Both the position numbers and the translations under genes were made by a program. A stretch of DNA of 64,000 bases from Diphasiastrum complanatum (Eukaryota > Streptophyta > Lycopodiopsida > Lycopodiales > Lycopodiaceae): assembly GCA_029204225.1 (NCBI GenBank), contig CM055100.1, positions 6,966,933 to 7,030,932 of the forward strand, written 5' to 3'. This document shows, one piece after another, positions 26,601 through 36,396 of this stretch. The notes beneath the pieces were generated by a model, which saw only the letters and a list, made by a program, of their open reading frames with translations, was not told where the DNA came from and made no database searches. Position 1 is the stretch's first letter; the number at the start of each line of letters is the position of its first letter.

Positions 26601-29050
26601 CTCAATGAACATTACCCCTGGCAAGGCCGATCCTAAGGGCATGAAGCTAGGACCTCCCAATGGAAACTGGTGGCCCAATTGCATCCCCATGTTCAAAAAA
26701 GATGGAGTAAATAGATCCTTCACACATATGCCATGAAAATGATGCATTTCAATCAGATTGTAAAGTCTTTACTCAATTGGGATCACAAGATGTAGTGAAA
26801 ATCATCAACGTGGAGCTACAATGAAGTACACATACTTCAGGAATTTCTGATCTTTGATTGTTTTGTGGTTTGCTTTCTTGATTTTGAGCAGGAACAGAAG
26901 CAGCAGCAGCAGCAACAGGAGCAGGACCTTTTTGTGCTAACTGAACACCAGCTTGTCCAGGCACTACTAGATTTTGATCCGAAGGGCGATTTGCCATTGC
27001 AGGATTGACCGAAGTCCACTGCTATATATTACATTGAAAAAGGTGAAACATGGAAAACGAGTTGACTAAAATAACAGCAACACACAAGAAATAGCATAAG
27101 AAAAGAGCATGCCGCTTTACCTGGAGGCTTGATGGCCAACTATCAAGCATAGGAGTTGCTAGAGTGGTCAACCCCTCAACTCCACTTTTTGAAGCCCTGA
27201 AAGGATCAGCAGCTTCAAGAGGTGCTCCAAGACCTGGAACTGTTTCTACTTTTTGCTCTGAACCTGGATTCACATCAAAAAGTGCCCACCCAGTGCTACT
27301 ACATTGTGCAGGTGGCTGCAAAGATGTGACCCCAAAAGGATCAGATCGCACAGTCTCTGCTGGAATATCCGAATCTGCACCAAAATCTATCAGACTCCCA
27401 GAATTATCACGCTTAAGACTCAAGTCACTCCCTGCAGTCGAGGCTCCATTATCAGACGAACCAAAACTTGATGTATGCAAATCCTTGCGCGGTTGAGCCT
27501 GGAAGAGAGGAGATGTCAGAAGAACTATCCATTCTGAATCAACAAACATCCATCAACTATAACAATGATCACAAAATACACATACAGAAATTAGATAGGA
27601 GTTCAAACATGAAAAACATATATGTAATATGGATAAAGCCTAATAAAAATTCAGTTGCTCTCACCTGAGAACGAAGGCCTTTTGCATCTTCGATCCGTCC
27701 ATTTGTGTGTATATTGTCTTCAATACGAAGAGCTGGAATATCATCGCCAAGAATTTCTCTTACAGAACGAACAGGAGGAGAGCTTTCACTTCCATAATCT
27801 GGATATGTAGGAGGCCGTTCATTTGTTCGACGAGGATCTCGTGCCTCATTGGCAAAGCGATCTTCAAATCGCCTATCACCATCAGAATATGGGCTCCTAT
27901 CAAGTCTGCTTCTATCATACTCGAACCTCCCTGGACTCTTCAACCCGTCATTTGCAAAGCGATCTTCGAATCGACGATCTCGATCACTTCTATCATGTCT
28001 GCCCCTACCTGGCCCATATCTGCCAGGGCTCCTTGTATCATCATAGTGTAATCCACGATCTTCATAGCGCCCTCCATCTGATCCTCGAGACAAAGGTCGG
28101 TTGCCATAGCGGTTGTTCTCAAATCGATATTCATAACTAGGGCTTTGAGATTCCGGATATGAATCAGAGCGATAATCTGACTTCCTATAGTTGGGTATGT
28201 CCTCCCTATCCCCCTGGTCACAAGTGAGGCAATCTTTATCATGCTTACTCCAGATATTACGCACTCATTCAAAATAGGTGCTTAGCTTATCCCCAGCAAT
28301 GGAGCAAAACAGACATTGATCAGATACCTACTTGCTTCCCTCGCTGGGGTGGCTTGTCCCCAATATAGCGTCTATCCACATAGACAGCTTTAATGAACTC
28401 CCGAACTTTATCTGGGTAGCTATAAGTAGCCAGCAAAAGATAACACAAAAGATGATACTTGACTTAGAATTGTAAACATGATCCATCTAGATGAATAAGG
28501 CTTAATATTGTACTTCATTCAAGCTACACTCACCTACTATCTGGTAAAGTGTGTCGATGGGAGTCCCAGTTTTTGAAAAAAATTTCCCTGCCCCGCTGAC
28601 AACCAAAGGAAGTTCAGAAAATCGCATTCTGATTCTTATTGAAAATTTCTGGATTAAAATAACCCGCTTGTAATTTCTAAAAATGACCAGCACAATTGCT
28701 TGAAGTCACTGTTCTTCTTAATACCTGATTACCACCAGCTTGCAATGCATCAACTTCTGCAGCTGTGAACTTGGCCATAGATATGGATTTCACTCGATGG
28801 GTAAATTCTCGACTGAAAAATTTTCATCCAGGTACAGTCATAAAAAGTAAGAAAAACTTAACCGTGTACCTAATTACATAATTGTACGACCAAAGGCTAG
28901 AAGATTTGATGTATGAGTTACTTGTCCCTTTATTTTTCATTGAGCACATATCATTGTGGACCAAAACATTAGAATGTGGAGCACTTACTGCACGCCACTG
29001 CAATTTGTGCAGACGAATATTGAGAAATTTGTACAAACATATTGTGGACC
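23604..29050 (-). CDS. AGD14: ArfGAP of the plant AGD14/AGD15 type (12 exons placed, first exon missing)
   Basis: Stimulates GTP hydrolysis by ARF GTPases in vesicle traffic. Exons: 28989-29050, 28725-28812, 28534-28595, 28332-28419, 27665-28213, 27121-27498, 26836-27018, 26616-26717, 26336-26434, 24231-24381, 23896-23947 and 23604-23745 (stop TAA). All phases agree and all introns are GT-AG. The first placed exon holds the second half of the ArfGAP zinc finger (GPQYVC, FVCTNCSGV); the next two give REFTHRVKSISMAKFT and GREIFFKNWD. The 549-nt exon encodes a charged Arg/Asp/Tyr-rich region; later exons encode Ser/Gln/Pro-rich tails with two NPF motifs (KNPFDLPEE and the terminal GGNPFD), which in other proteins bind EH domains. 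About 651 codons are placed. The exon with the ATG and first two zinc cysteines was not found to the right, so an upstream intron of unknown length is likely. Confidence 0.93.
24850..25242. mobile_element. LTR-like fragment in ArfGAP intron
   Basis: The sequence contains an imperfect inverted repeat (arms about 25046-25070 and 25086-25105) and a TATA-like ATAAAAAG near 25180 followed by a pyrimidine-rich leader. This resembles an LTR promoter. No second copy is present, so the assignment is tentative. Confidence 0.35.
25243..25633 (-). mobile_element. Truncated LTR, same family as 10378-10872
   Basis: Reverse-complement copy of the solo LTR at 10.4 kb: on the minus strand it begins TGTCATGCCCATGAC at 25633 and stays highly similar to about 25243, where the 3' end is lost. 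It lies inside the 1.85-kb ArfGAP intron (24382-26335). Confidence 0.9.
25634..25943 (+). pseudogene. Ty3/gypsy RT-RNase H fragment in ArfGAP intron
   Basis: The translation shows KVRQVRKWPLP, REVKSFLGFTGFFHRFI and the start of RNase H (YVLETDASE), typical of the end of gypsy RT. The homology starts directly at the LTR end and stops at 25943. Open for about 100 codons but clearly a fragment, on the strand opposite to the host gene. Confidence 0.9.
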
Positions 29051-30850
29051 CTGCAAATTCCACAGTCAACTTTAAAGGCCATGCGGACCAAAAGTAACAG
29101 TAAGAAAATAAGTTTGAAACTCAAAAAAAGATAAGTCTTTTAGCTCACTGAAGAAGTGCAGGACAATACGGTATTGCGAAACAAAATTACAAGTACTCTA
29201 AATAAATTGTTACAATCTAAAAGCCAAGTTTGACAGCATCTATGACCTTATGATCTCCAACAATCGATGAAGAGTCAAGAAATGAACCACAATTGCACAT
29301 GGCATTTCAGAACGCGTTCCAGAATTTTGTCCTGGAACGCAGTGGAAAGCTGTTTTTTATTTTTTAAATGGGGTTCAAAATGCAGATTTCAACATGGGCA
29401 ATCTCATGGTGATTTTTTGAGATTTTCTTAACACTACAGGACCACATTTTGCCAAATACTATGCACTGTCAAATTAATGGGACTGTAGAACCCTAGAAAT
29501 ATGTCCAAATGTTTTTATGCACTGTAGAAGTAGTTGCAGTGTTTGGGAAAGCCTGCAAAGTATAGAAATGGAACCGGCATCTTCATTTCTCCATAGTTGC
29601 AAACAAACTTATATGGCAACATTCCATATAGACACAGGTATAGCACTCTCCATGCCCATGGTTGTACACATATGCAAAAAAGCTATAATGTCAGACTAGT
29701 GCTTGTGAAAAACTTGTTGACTAACCTTATGAACAACCTAGAAAACTAGAAATGAATAAGTGTTTCACCACAACAACGCAAAGCAGAAACTGGAAATTTG
29801 CATGCTGCCATCTAGTACCTACCCACGAATACTTTTCAAAGAAGATCAGTGAAGATTGATGTGTTTTCCTTGTTGATTCACTATCCGTGCAGTTCAAGAA
29901 TCCATTAACTATGAAGATTGAAAGTCAACTCAACATGTAACCTGGAGTTGCAAATTCACAATTAACTCACAGTACATCAAAAGGTTTTATTACAGTAGAA
30001 GTAGCCATCTCATGATCAAAATGGCTTGAAAGTGTGTGTTGATTCTTCCATCAAGTTCTAGCATCAATATTTGCATCAATACAAAGTCATCTGCACTTGT
30101 TTGTACCATAGACAAGGTTGCAGGGAGATACTGATTTTGTCTCATTTCCTACATTTGTAACTGATTCATGTAATAAAATTTGAGCAACGATTGGCTGCTC
30201 CATCACCTTGCGAAAATATTTTACAGCTGTAACAGCTGGACCAATTGCTGCTACATTTTTATTTTTATTTTTCAATGAATCTTTACCTCTATAGTTTGTA
30301 ATTGTTTAGCAGATGAAGGAAAAACCCAAAAGAACACCCTTTAGAGAATAGAGTTCTGCGGCATGATGGACAGCGACATCCCTAGCATTCATGTGCCCAT
30401 AAAATGTTGAACTAATTTAAACTATAGTACAGCCATAAAAGTCACCCAAACATGTAGTCATGTTACCGTGAGCCACGGATTAATACAGGCATGATTCTGG
30501 GGGGCGTGAATGTAAGGGTATAGAGTCATGAATTTAGGGTTTATGGTTCAGAGTGCTTGGTTTCAGAGATGCTGCCAAAAAATCTACCACTTTGATCCTA
30601 ATAGCACAACGATAAATTTTGCAAACGTCTCTGCGCAAATCGGACCACAGTACCCTGCTTTCAATCGTTGTATCTCCTCCAAAAGGTGCCTCCCTAATTG
30701 CTGGAAGATATTGTTAATTAATAGTAGTTGCTGCCTAATGAGGTTATAGGGCCCTGAAACAATTATTTTTTAATTATTGTTCCATACCTACAAAATGGAA
30801 TATGCTCCGCAATGTTTCCTTGAAACGCATTTCGAACCCTGAAAAGCGTT
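29051..30850. other. Presumed ArfGAP first intron or upstream DNA, no exon found
   Basis: I searched the minus strand for the expected first ArfGAP exon (a zinc-finger half ending before GPQYVC) and did not find it. A 9-bp-stem inverted repeat (GCGTTCCAG/CTGGAACGC) lies at 29314-29340. Confidence 0.45.
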
Positions 30851-30851
30851 C

Positions 30852-30881
30852 GAAACGGGTCGTACGAAACGACCCCGTTTC
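30852..30881. repeat. Near-perfect 12-bp-arm inverted repeat
   Basis: Arms GAAACGGGTCGT and ACGACCCCGTTTC around a 5-base loop. The left flank has further GTTCGAAACG-like words. It may be the end of a small DNA transposon, but no partner end was identified. Confidence 0.6.
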
Positions 30882-30988
30882 AAAACGGCTTTTCAATGTT
30901 CGAAACGACTGTTGATAAAAAGCAAATTTTTTTACAAAACAGCGCGGTCCCGAGGGGTCTCTTCACACCTTTTGGCACGATAGAGAAG

Positions 30989-30990
<2 letters not shown>

Positions 30991-31054
<64 letters not shown>

Positions 31055-31123
31055 GGTAGAGTGTGTGTGATTATTGATACGTGTGTGTAAAAGAGAGGGA
31101 GTGTTTGTGTGTGTGTGTGTGAA
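30991..31123. repeat. (AG)n tract followed by TG/GA-rich array
   Basis: A pure AG tract (30991-31051) continues into TG-rich words and ends in GTGTGTGAAGTAGA at the 3' end of LINE-2. It is the left-hand part of the array in which both LINEs are embedded. Confidence 0.9.
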
Positions 31124-31128
31124 GTAGA

Positions 31129-32261
31129 AACAAAGAAAGAAAGAAAGAAAGCTTTATTAACGTCTTTTCCATGCCGAAAGCCGTATAAGACGAATGAGTA
31201 CATCAGATAAAAGTTGGACACAAAACGGATCAGCGCCGTCAAAGCAAAATAACAAAACTAACTAGGAAGAGATTCATATAGCCAGGATTATATGGTGCGT
31301 AGACCATTTACATGTTCAACCGGACATCTCTTCATTTCTCTATCTCAGACTCTATCTCAGAAATCTTCTCATTAACTATAGGCTTCCGATCGACAAGTTT
31401 GATAATACCATCACGATAGATAAGCCGCTTGCCAATTGATAGAGCTTCTTGTCTTGCCTTCTTACGTTCTTAAACTTCGATGAAGGTAAGATCTTCGTCC
31501 AGGTAGACTTTGGTATCCCGCAATTTGAATCTCTTCCCTAAAACTTCACGCCGGTGAGACACTGATGTGAAGCGGATGACAAGAGTATCCAGGTCCTTCT
31601 TAGGTCGCCAGGCAGTTTCCATACCTTTGCTATGGCATTGAAGATTTCCTTCCAAAAACTTCTCAGCTTCTTCGACAGCATTTTGAGAGTTCGGAATACC
31701 TCTAACACGAACATTGAGAGCTTTATGTTCTTGCAAACGGCTCTCAGTGAACGTGGCTTAGATAAACGAAGGTGAAGGCGAAGGTGAAGAGATAATTGTA
31801 GACGAACCTTTAAGCACATCTGCCCATGACTGGACAGCAGTATGGTGCTGTTCCACCTGATTTTCGAGATGCTGGATTTTAGCTGAAGTAGCGAATTGAG
31901 AAGAAGCTTCACTTTTGATAACTGCAACTTCGTTCTTGAGTTCTTGAATGGAAGTATCCAACTTCTGAAGATGCGATTGCACCCCTAGAAGCAGAGAATC
32001 ATGAGAAGCCAGTTGCTCTCTGTGAATGTTAAGGTATTCAAATAGACGGAGTTGATCATACCGAAGAAGTTTGACCAAGGCATATGGAAGGAAAGAAACA
32101 GGTGCTTCTGGAGTGTCTGGAGTCAAGGGAATAGCTACAGTAGTTTCACTATTATCACAACTAAGAAAGGAACTGCAACAGGCATAGAAGGAGAAGGGGT
32201 AGGCGGATCTGGCTGTAAGGAAGATGCTGAAGCCATGCTGGAAACGGAGGATGGTTCAGGA
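31129..32261 (-). mobile_element. LINE-2: short ORF1-only LINE
   Basis: A 1.13-kb minus-strand element flanked on both sides by GTAGA (31124-31128 and 32262-32266). It ends in a (CTTT)n tail on the minus strand (31131-31150), preceded by AAAAGACGTTAATAA, which the larger LINE shares. It encodes only an ORF1-like protein, and the 3' end follows immediately. No EN or RT sequence is present. Confidence 0.85.
31330..32236 (-). pseudogene. ORF1-like protein of LINE-2
   Basis: Starts with ATG at 32236 (MASASSLQPDPPTPSPS), has a one-base frameshift near 32140, then a coiled-coil region, a stop near 31756, an RRM-like domain (LNVRVRGIPN, VIRFTSVSHR, VYLDEDLT), another stop near 31470, and a C-terminal segment (ARQEALSIGKRLIYRDG). 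The domain order and the words RVRGI and YLDEDLT match ORF1 of LINE-1 (RVRGI, YMDDDLT), but overall identity is low, so the two LINEs belong to different families. ORF1 proteins of this kind bind RNA as coiled-coil multimers. Confidence 0.82.
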
Positions 32262-32266
32262 GTAGA

Positions 32267-32352
32267 GGGAGCGTGTGTGTGTGTGTGGTGTGTGTGAACT
32301 TTGAAGTAGACGGAGGGAGTGAGCGAGTGTGTGTGTGTGTGTGAAGTAGAGG

Positions 32353-32393
<41 letters not shown>

Positions 32394-32605
32394 CTTTGAA
32401 GTAGAGGGAGTGTGTGTGTGAGAGAGAGAGAGGAGAGGGAGAGGGTGACGTGTGTGGGTGTGTGTGTGTGGGTGTGACGTGTGTGTGAACTTTGAAGTGG
32501 AGGGAGGGAGGGAGGGAGGGAGTGAGTGAGTGAGTGATTGAGTGAGTGTGTGTGTGTGTGTGAGTGAAGTAGAGGCTGTGTGTGTGTGTGTGTGTGAACT
32601 TTGAA
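32267..32605. repeat. TG/GA-rich array between the two LINEs
   Basis: An irregular array of (TG)n runs separated by units such as GAACTTTGAAGTAGAGGGAG, near 32300, 32341, 32394, 32490 and 32563. Uninterrupted GAAGTAGAGGGAG units here show the presumed empty site of both LINE insertions. Confidence 0.9.
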
Positions 32606-32844
32606 GTAGAATTAGAATTAGAATTATTATTAACGTCTTTTGGTGCCCAGGGGCACATAAGACAAAAGAGAGTACAAAATGTGAGAAGCATTGTCCGCAT
32701 AAGGACTTATTTACCAATGAAAAGACAGTAAAACTAAAACTAAAATATCGATCTCTCTGTCTCTAAGAGAAAAAGTATCCAAGCTTGACCACCAGCTGGT
32801 GAGGGTACAAAGCAAGAGCTTAACCACCTGCTCCGCGGAGGAAA

Positions 32845-35800
32845 CTAGCTACGAGCAAGCTGAAAGTAATGAGTGATGGTAGTAGTGGGTCGTGATGTAG
32901 GCTGGTGGGAGGCGTATGAAGATCTAGTAGCACTGGATCGAGCCGAAACTCTCTGTGTCTTCGATCTTCGGACGGGGACGTCAAAATCCGCAACCGAAAT
33001 ATCCACTCTGTCTCGCTTCTGGAAGAACTGAGTAATGTGAGCCTGACTGGAATCCATATCTGAGAGCGTAGGTAGAAGTGAAGCTCGTAAAATATACATC
33101 TCTCTCAAAAGAAGACCCACACATCTAGCATCTGGATACTCGAGGAAGGAGCTCAACGTGAGGGGAATATCTCGGTATAAACAATGGTATCGTCCTCTAA
33201 TCTCATAGTATACTGGGCAGCGAAAGATGAAATGAAACTCATCTTCCACCTCCTGAAGAGAACAAAGCTGACATATCCGCTGCAATCTGGGAGTGTCTGT
33301 GTATCTACCTGTCTCGATAGCAAGCTGATGAGAAGAGACTCGAAGCTGTCCTATACGATATCTCAGACCAAAAGATAGCGTCTGTGTAAGATAAACTGGA
33401 AGAATAGGCAAGCCCGAAACGTCCAGCCGTAAAAGATGTGTGCCATAATAATGTAGCTTGACCCTATCTGGATCAGGATGTGACCATATAGTGCGTATGT
33501 AGCTCCGGTAAATCTGCTGTCTGATATAAGCATGGGTTCCATTCGGAAGATCAAGTGCGGATAAACCCCAAGTCTGAAGAAGGGCTGAGACACTGCGATA
33601 CCAAGAGTGCTTGGCTCCCTGATCTGCAAGGGTACAAGATGAAGTGAGAGCAGCAACAATGTATCTGGAGGTATCTAGATCTGATACCCTGTGAAGAAAG
33701 GTGATGATCTGAAACATAGCACCAACAACTAATGGAGGAGAAGCAAACTCGGCTAGTATGATATCATGTGGTACTGAGGGCTTAGCCCGAATTATCCTAC
33801 TGAGCATGAGAATCTGGATACGAGTAAGATCTCTCCATGTATCGCGTGATAAATCAGGGCACCAAGTCTCAGCCGAATATAGCACAACTGGGGAGACAGT
33901 AGCAGAAAATAGTAGGCATCTGGTAGCAGGATCCTGCACATAATAAGTAGAGCAAAATCTCTCCATATGCACAAGAGCGGTATGCCCCTTGCGGAGCCTG
34001 GCGGTGGCTGCTGGTCGAAAAGTGAGTAGCGGACCAGAGAAAAGAACTCCCAAATAGGTGTAGGAGGTCACGATCTCAATCGGTAGCCCGTCATAATAGA
34101 AAATCACATCTCTCATATGCTGTCTGTTGGTGTTAAACACCATAATCTTAGTCTTCTTAAGGTTAACCGTCAATCCCCAACGCTGGCAAAAGTGATGTAA
34201 AGCAGAAAGGTGACTCTGTAAACCAGCTGCAGAGGATGAGAGGAGAACCACATCATCAGCGTACAAGAGAATGGGGATAATAATGTCTGCTAGGGGACAG
34301 CCCTCTCCACCTTCCTCGCGAATAATCCGCTCGAGGTCATCTATATATAGTGCAAAAAGAGTGGGTGATAAGGGGCAACCCTGCTTCACCCCAATGGTAG
34401 AATGTATCTGTGAGGACCAGCCACTACCATCTCTGAAACGTGCCAAGACTCGCTCATATAAAGTAATGATCGCAGCAATAGTATCCTCTGAAAAGCCAAG
34501 TGAAGACAGTCTCTTGAAAAGAAGATGTCGTGGAACAGAGTCAAAAGCTTTGCGAAAATCCACAAAGCAACAGTAAATTCTCTGTTTCCGATGTCGAGCC
34601 TCCTCAATAATGCATCTCAAAATGAAGATCTGGTCTGAAGTAGAATATCCCGGTTTGAAACCAGCTTGACCCATAGCGTGTAAACCCTCAGTTTCAGCAA
34701 AAGATCCAGTGACTGTCTGTAGTATAGAGCCATATATCTTAGCTAGAGTGTGACCAATCATAATGGTGCGGTAGTTTCCTACATTCATGGGATCACCTGC
34801 CTTGAGGATGGGGTGAAGGATATTAGTACACCAAGCCGTAGGAAAACCAGAAGTAACAGCTGTGTTAAAAACATGAGCAATGTAAGGGGAGATGAGATGT
34901 GCTACGGGCTTTAGGAAGTCTACACTTAAGGAGTCATAGTCAGTGGCTTTATTTAGTTTGGCATGTTTAATGGCGTTTTCAACCATGTCAGGGGTGAAAA
35001 GTGAGCAGTGGTCAGGTCTCGGTGAGAGTGAGGTAGGAGGAGAGTCCGTGGTATATAACTCCGTGGCATACTCGATCCAGGATTCGATGGCTATGGGGGC
35101 CAATGTTGAAGAGTGTCTGGTGAAATGTTTCCAGAAAAAAGAGGAGGAGGGTGAATCTAAAGAGTTGATCATTTTTTGGCAGAGTGATTGTAGGTACTTG
35201 ATCTTCTTTGTTCTGGTGGTTCTATGATATTCTTTCTGGCATTGTTTGAGTGTGGCAGGGGAGTGTGACCTGGCATATGTCACATGATTGTGAAGAGAGC
35301 GGCATTCTGCATCATACCATCTGTTGTGAACACTTCTGTGAGATGATGTCGTTTTGGTGGGGAAGGATGAGGAAGCAGCAGCTAAGAGGGATGTAGAGAG
35401 AAAAGTGGCTTGCTGGTCAATTGGTGCCATGAACGGGAAGTTAGCGAGTAGTTGGGATAAGATTGTGGTGTAATTAGTGAATCCAGATTGGGTGAAAGGA
35501 ATACGTTTATGAGTGGGAAGAGAGCAAGAAATTTGCAAAGAAGAGGTTATGTGACCAAGTGAGATGTGTAAGAGTGAGTGATCGGAAATGGTAGGGGGTG
35601 TGATGGAGAAATCAGAAATGTGAGAGATCAAAGCAGGTGATCCAATGAAGTAGTCGACCACACTATGTCCTCCACCATGAGGATAGCATGTATATGCTGA
35701 TGAGGAAGGCCACTGTGTGAGGCCATTCAAAATGGCAAGAGCGTGTGTCTCTGCTAGAGTGATCAACTGCTCCCCGAAAGATGTAGCTGGAGTGTCTGCA

Positions 35801-36348
35801 TCCTGTGATACCCGGTCTAGCCCCATATCCAAAGGGTAAAGCCTGAGAAGATCCGTAGCTGCATGAAATTCGGTTTGTCTAGAGCTTGTGCGGGCGTTGA
35901 AATCACCTGCTAGTAAAATGGAACCCTGCTGAGAAAAGATAGCAATATCATCTGAGAGAGCCTGAAAAGGGTCCCCGCCAAACTCAGCAAACACTGAGGT
36001 CTGTGGAGCAAAATAGCATACAGCTATATAGATGTCCTGAGGTAATCCCAATAGTGAGCCAATAATGTGTAACCAAATATAGCGAGCGTATGGATCTTGT
36101 TTAACCATCTGAACTGTGGTGTCTCTGTATAAACAAGCTACTCCTCCAGATCCTCGACAAGTTTTTCCCCTAACAAATGGACGAAAAGCAGAATGCCAAG
36201 AGTACTCCTGTATATTTGGAAGAGGATGATATAAGGACTCATGAGTTTCAGCCAACAACAAAATGTCGCATTTTCTAATAAAATCAGCAAAGTCTCCGGC
36301 TGATGACGAAGATAAAAAACCATTACAATTCCAGAAGCCAAGTCTCAA
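32845..36348 (-). CDS. LINE ORF2: endonuclease-reverse transcriptase, 1167 codons, intact
   Basis: Endonuclease domain at about residues 1-260: WNCNGF, LLAETHE, LLAGDFNAR and ISDHSLL carry the usual catalytic Asn, Glu, Asp and His positions. Reverse transcriptase at about 480-780: FVDFRKAFDSV (motif A), GVKQGCPLSPTLF (motif B), YADDVVLL (motif C). Near residue 1040 is a zinc-binding motif, C-x2-C followed by DEFHFIFRC. The last 66 residues are basic and Ser/Thr-rich with QAHITQFF (1102-1109) and TTITHYF near 1156-1162, both like PCNA-binding boxes. The first codon given here is TTG: there is no nearby ATG, and the frame is open upstream to the ORF1 stop UAG at 36397-36399. ORF2 nicks target DNA and primes cDNA synthesis on it. 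Confidence 0.95.
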   Translation of the reverse strand: MRLGFWNCNGFLSSSSAGDFADFIRKCDILLLAETHESLYHPLPNIQEYSWHSAFRPFVRGKTCRGSGGVACLYRDTTVQMVKQDPYARYIWLHIIGSLLGLPQDIYIAVCYFAPQTSVFAEFGGDPFQALSDDIAIFSQQGSILLAGDFNARTSSRQTEFHAATDLLRLYPLDMGLDRVSQDADTPATSFGEQLITLAETHALAILNGLTQWPSSSAYTCYPHGGGHSVVDYFIGSPALISHISDFSITPPTISDHSLLHISLGHITSSLQISCSLPTHKRIPFTQSGFTNYTTILSQLLANFPFMAPIDQQATFLSTSLLAAASSSFPTKTTSSHRSVHNRWYDAECRSLHNHVTYARSHSPATLKQCQKEYHRTTRTKKIKYLQSLCQKMINSLDSPSSSFFWKHFTRHSSTLAPIAIESWIEYATELYTTDSPPTSLSPRPDHCSLFTPDMVENAIKHAKLNKATDYDSLSVDFLKPVAHLISPYIAHVFNTAVTSGFPTAWCTNILHPILKAGDPMNVGNYRTIMIGHTLAKIYGSILQTVTGSFAETEGLHAMGQAGFKPGYSTSDQIFILRCIIEEARHRKQRIYCCFVDFRKAFDSVPRHLLFKRLSSLGFSEDTIAAIITLYERVLARFRDGSGWSSQIHSTIGVKQGCPLSPTLFALYIDDLERIIREEGGEGCPLADIIIPILLYADDVVLLSSSAAGLQSHLSALHHFCQRWGLTVNLKKTKIMVFNTNRQHMRDVIFYYDGLPIEIVTSYTYLGVLFSGPLLTFRPAATARLRKGHTALVHMERFCSTYYVQDPATRCLLFSATVSPVVLYSAETWCPDLSRDTWRDLTRIQILMLSRIIRAKPSVPHDIILAEFASPPLVVGAMFQIITFLHRVSDLDTSRYIVAALTSSCTLADQGAKHSWYRSVSALLQTWGLSALDLPNGTHAYIRQQIYRSYIRTIWSHPDPDRVKLHYYGTHLLRLDVSGLPILPVYLTQTLSFGLRYRIGQLRVSSHQLAIETGRYTDTPRLQRICQLCSLQEVEDEFHFIFRCPVYYEIRGRYHCLYRDIPLTLSSFLEYPDARCVGLLLREMYILRASLLPTLSDMDSSQAHITQFFQKRDRVDISVADFDVPVRRSKTQRVSARSSATRSSYASHQPTSRPTTTITHYFQLARS

Positions 36349-36396
36349 ATTGGTAGGGGATCTCGGGTAGCTTCTATATCCGGGGGCCCCTAGTTC

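Noticed and set aside
29050-30750. Possible first ArfGAP exon near 30.65-30.74 kb (minus strand)
   Set aside because: Weak resemblance only, with stops in the needed frame and no good donor.
32161-32717. Long His/Thr-rich open frames
   Set aside because: Product of the TG-rich array read on the minus strand; no start context or homology.
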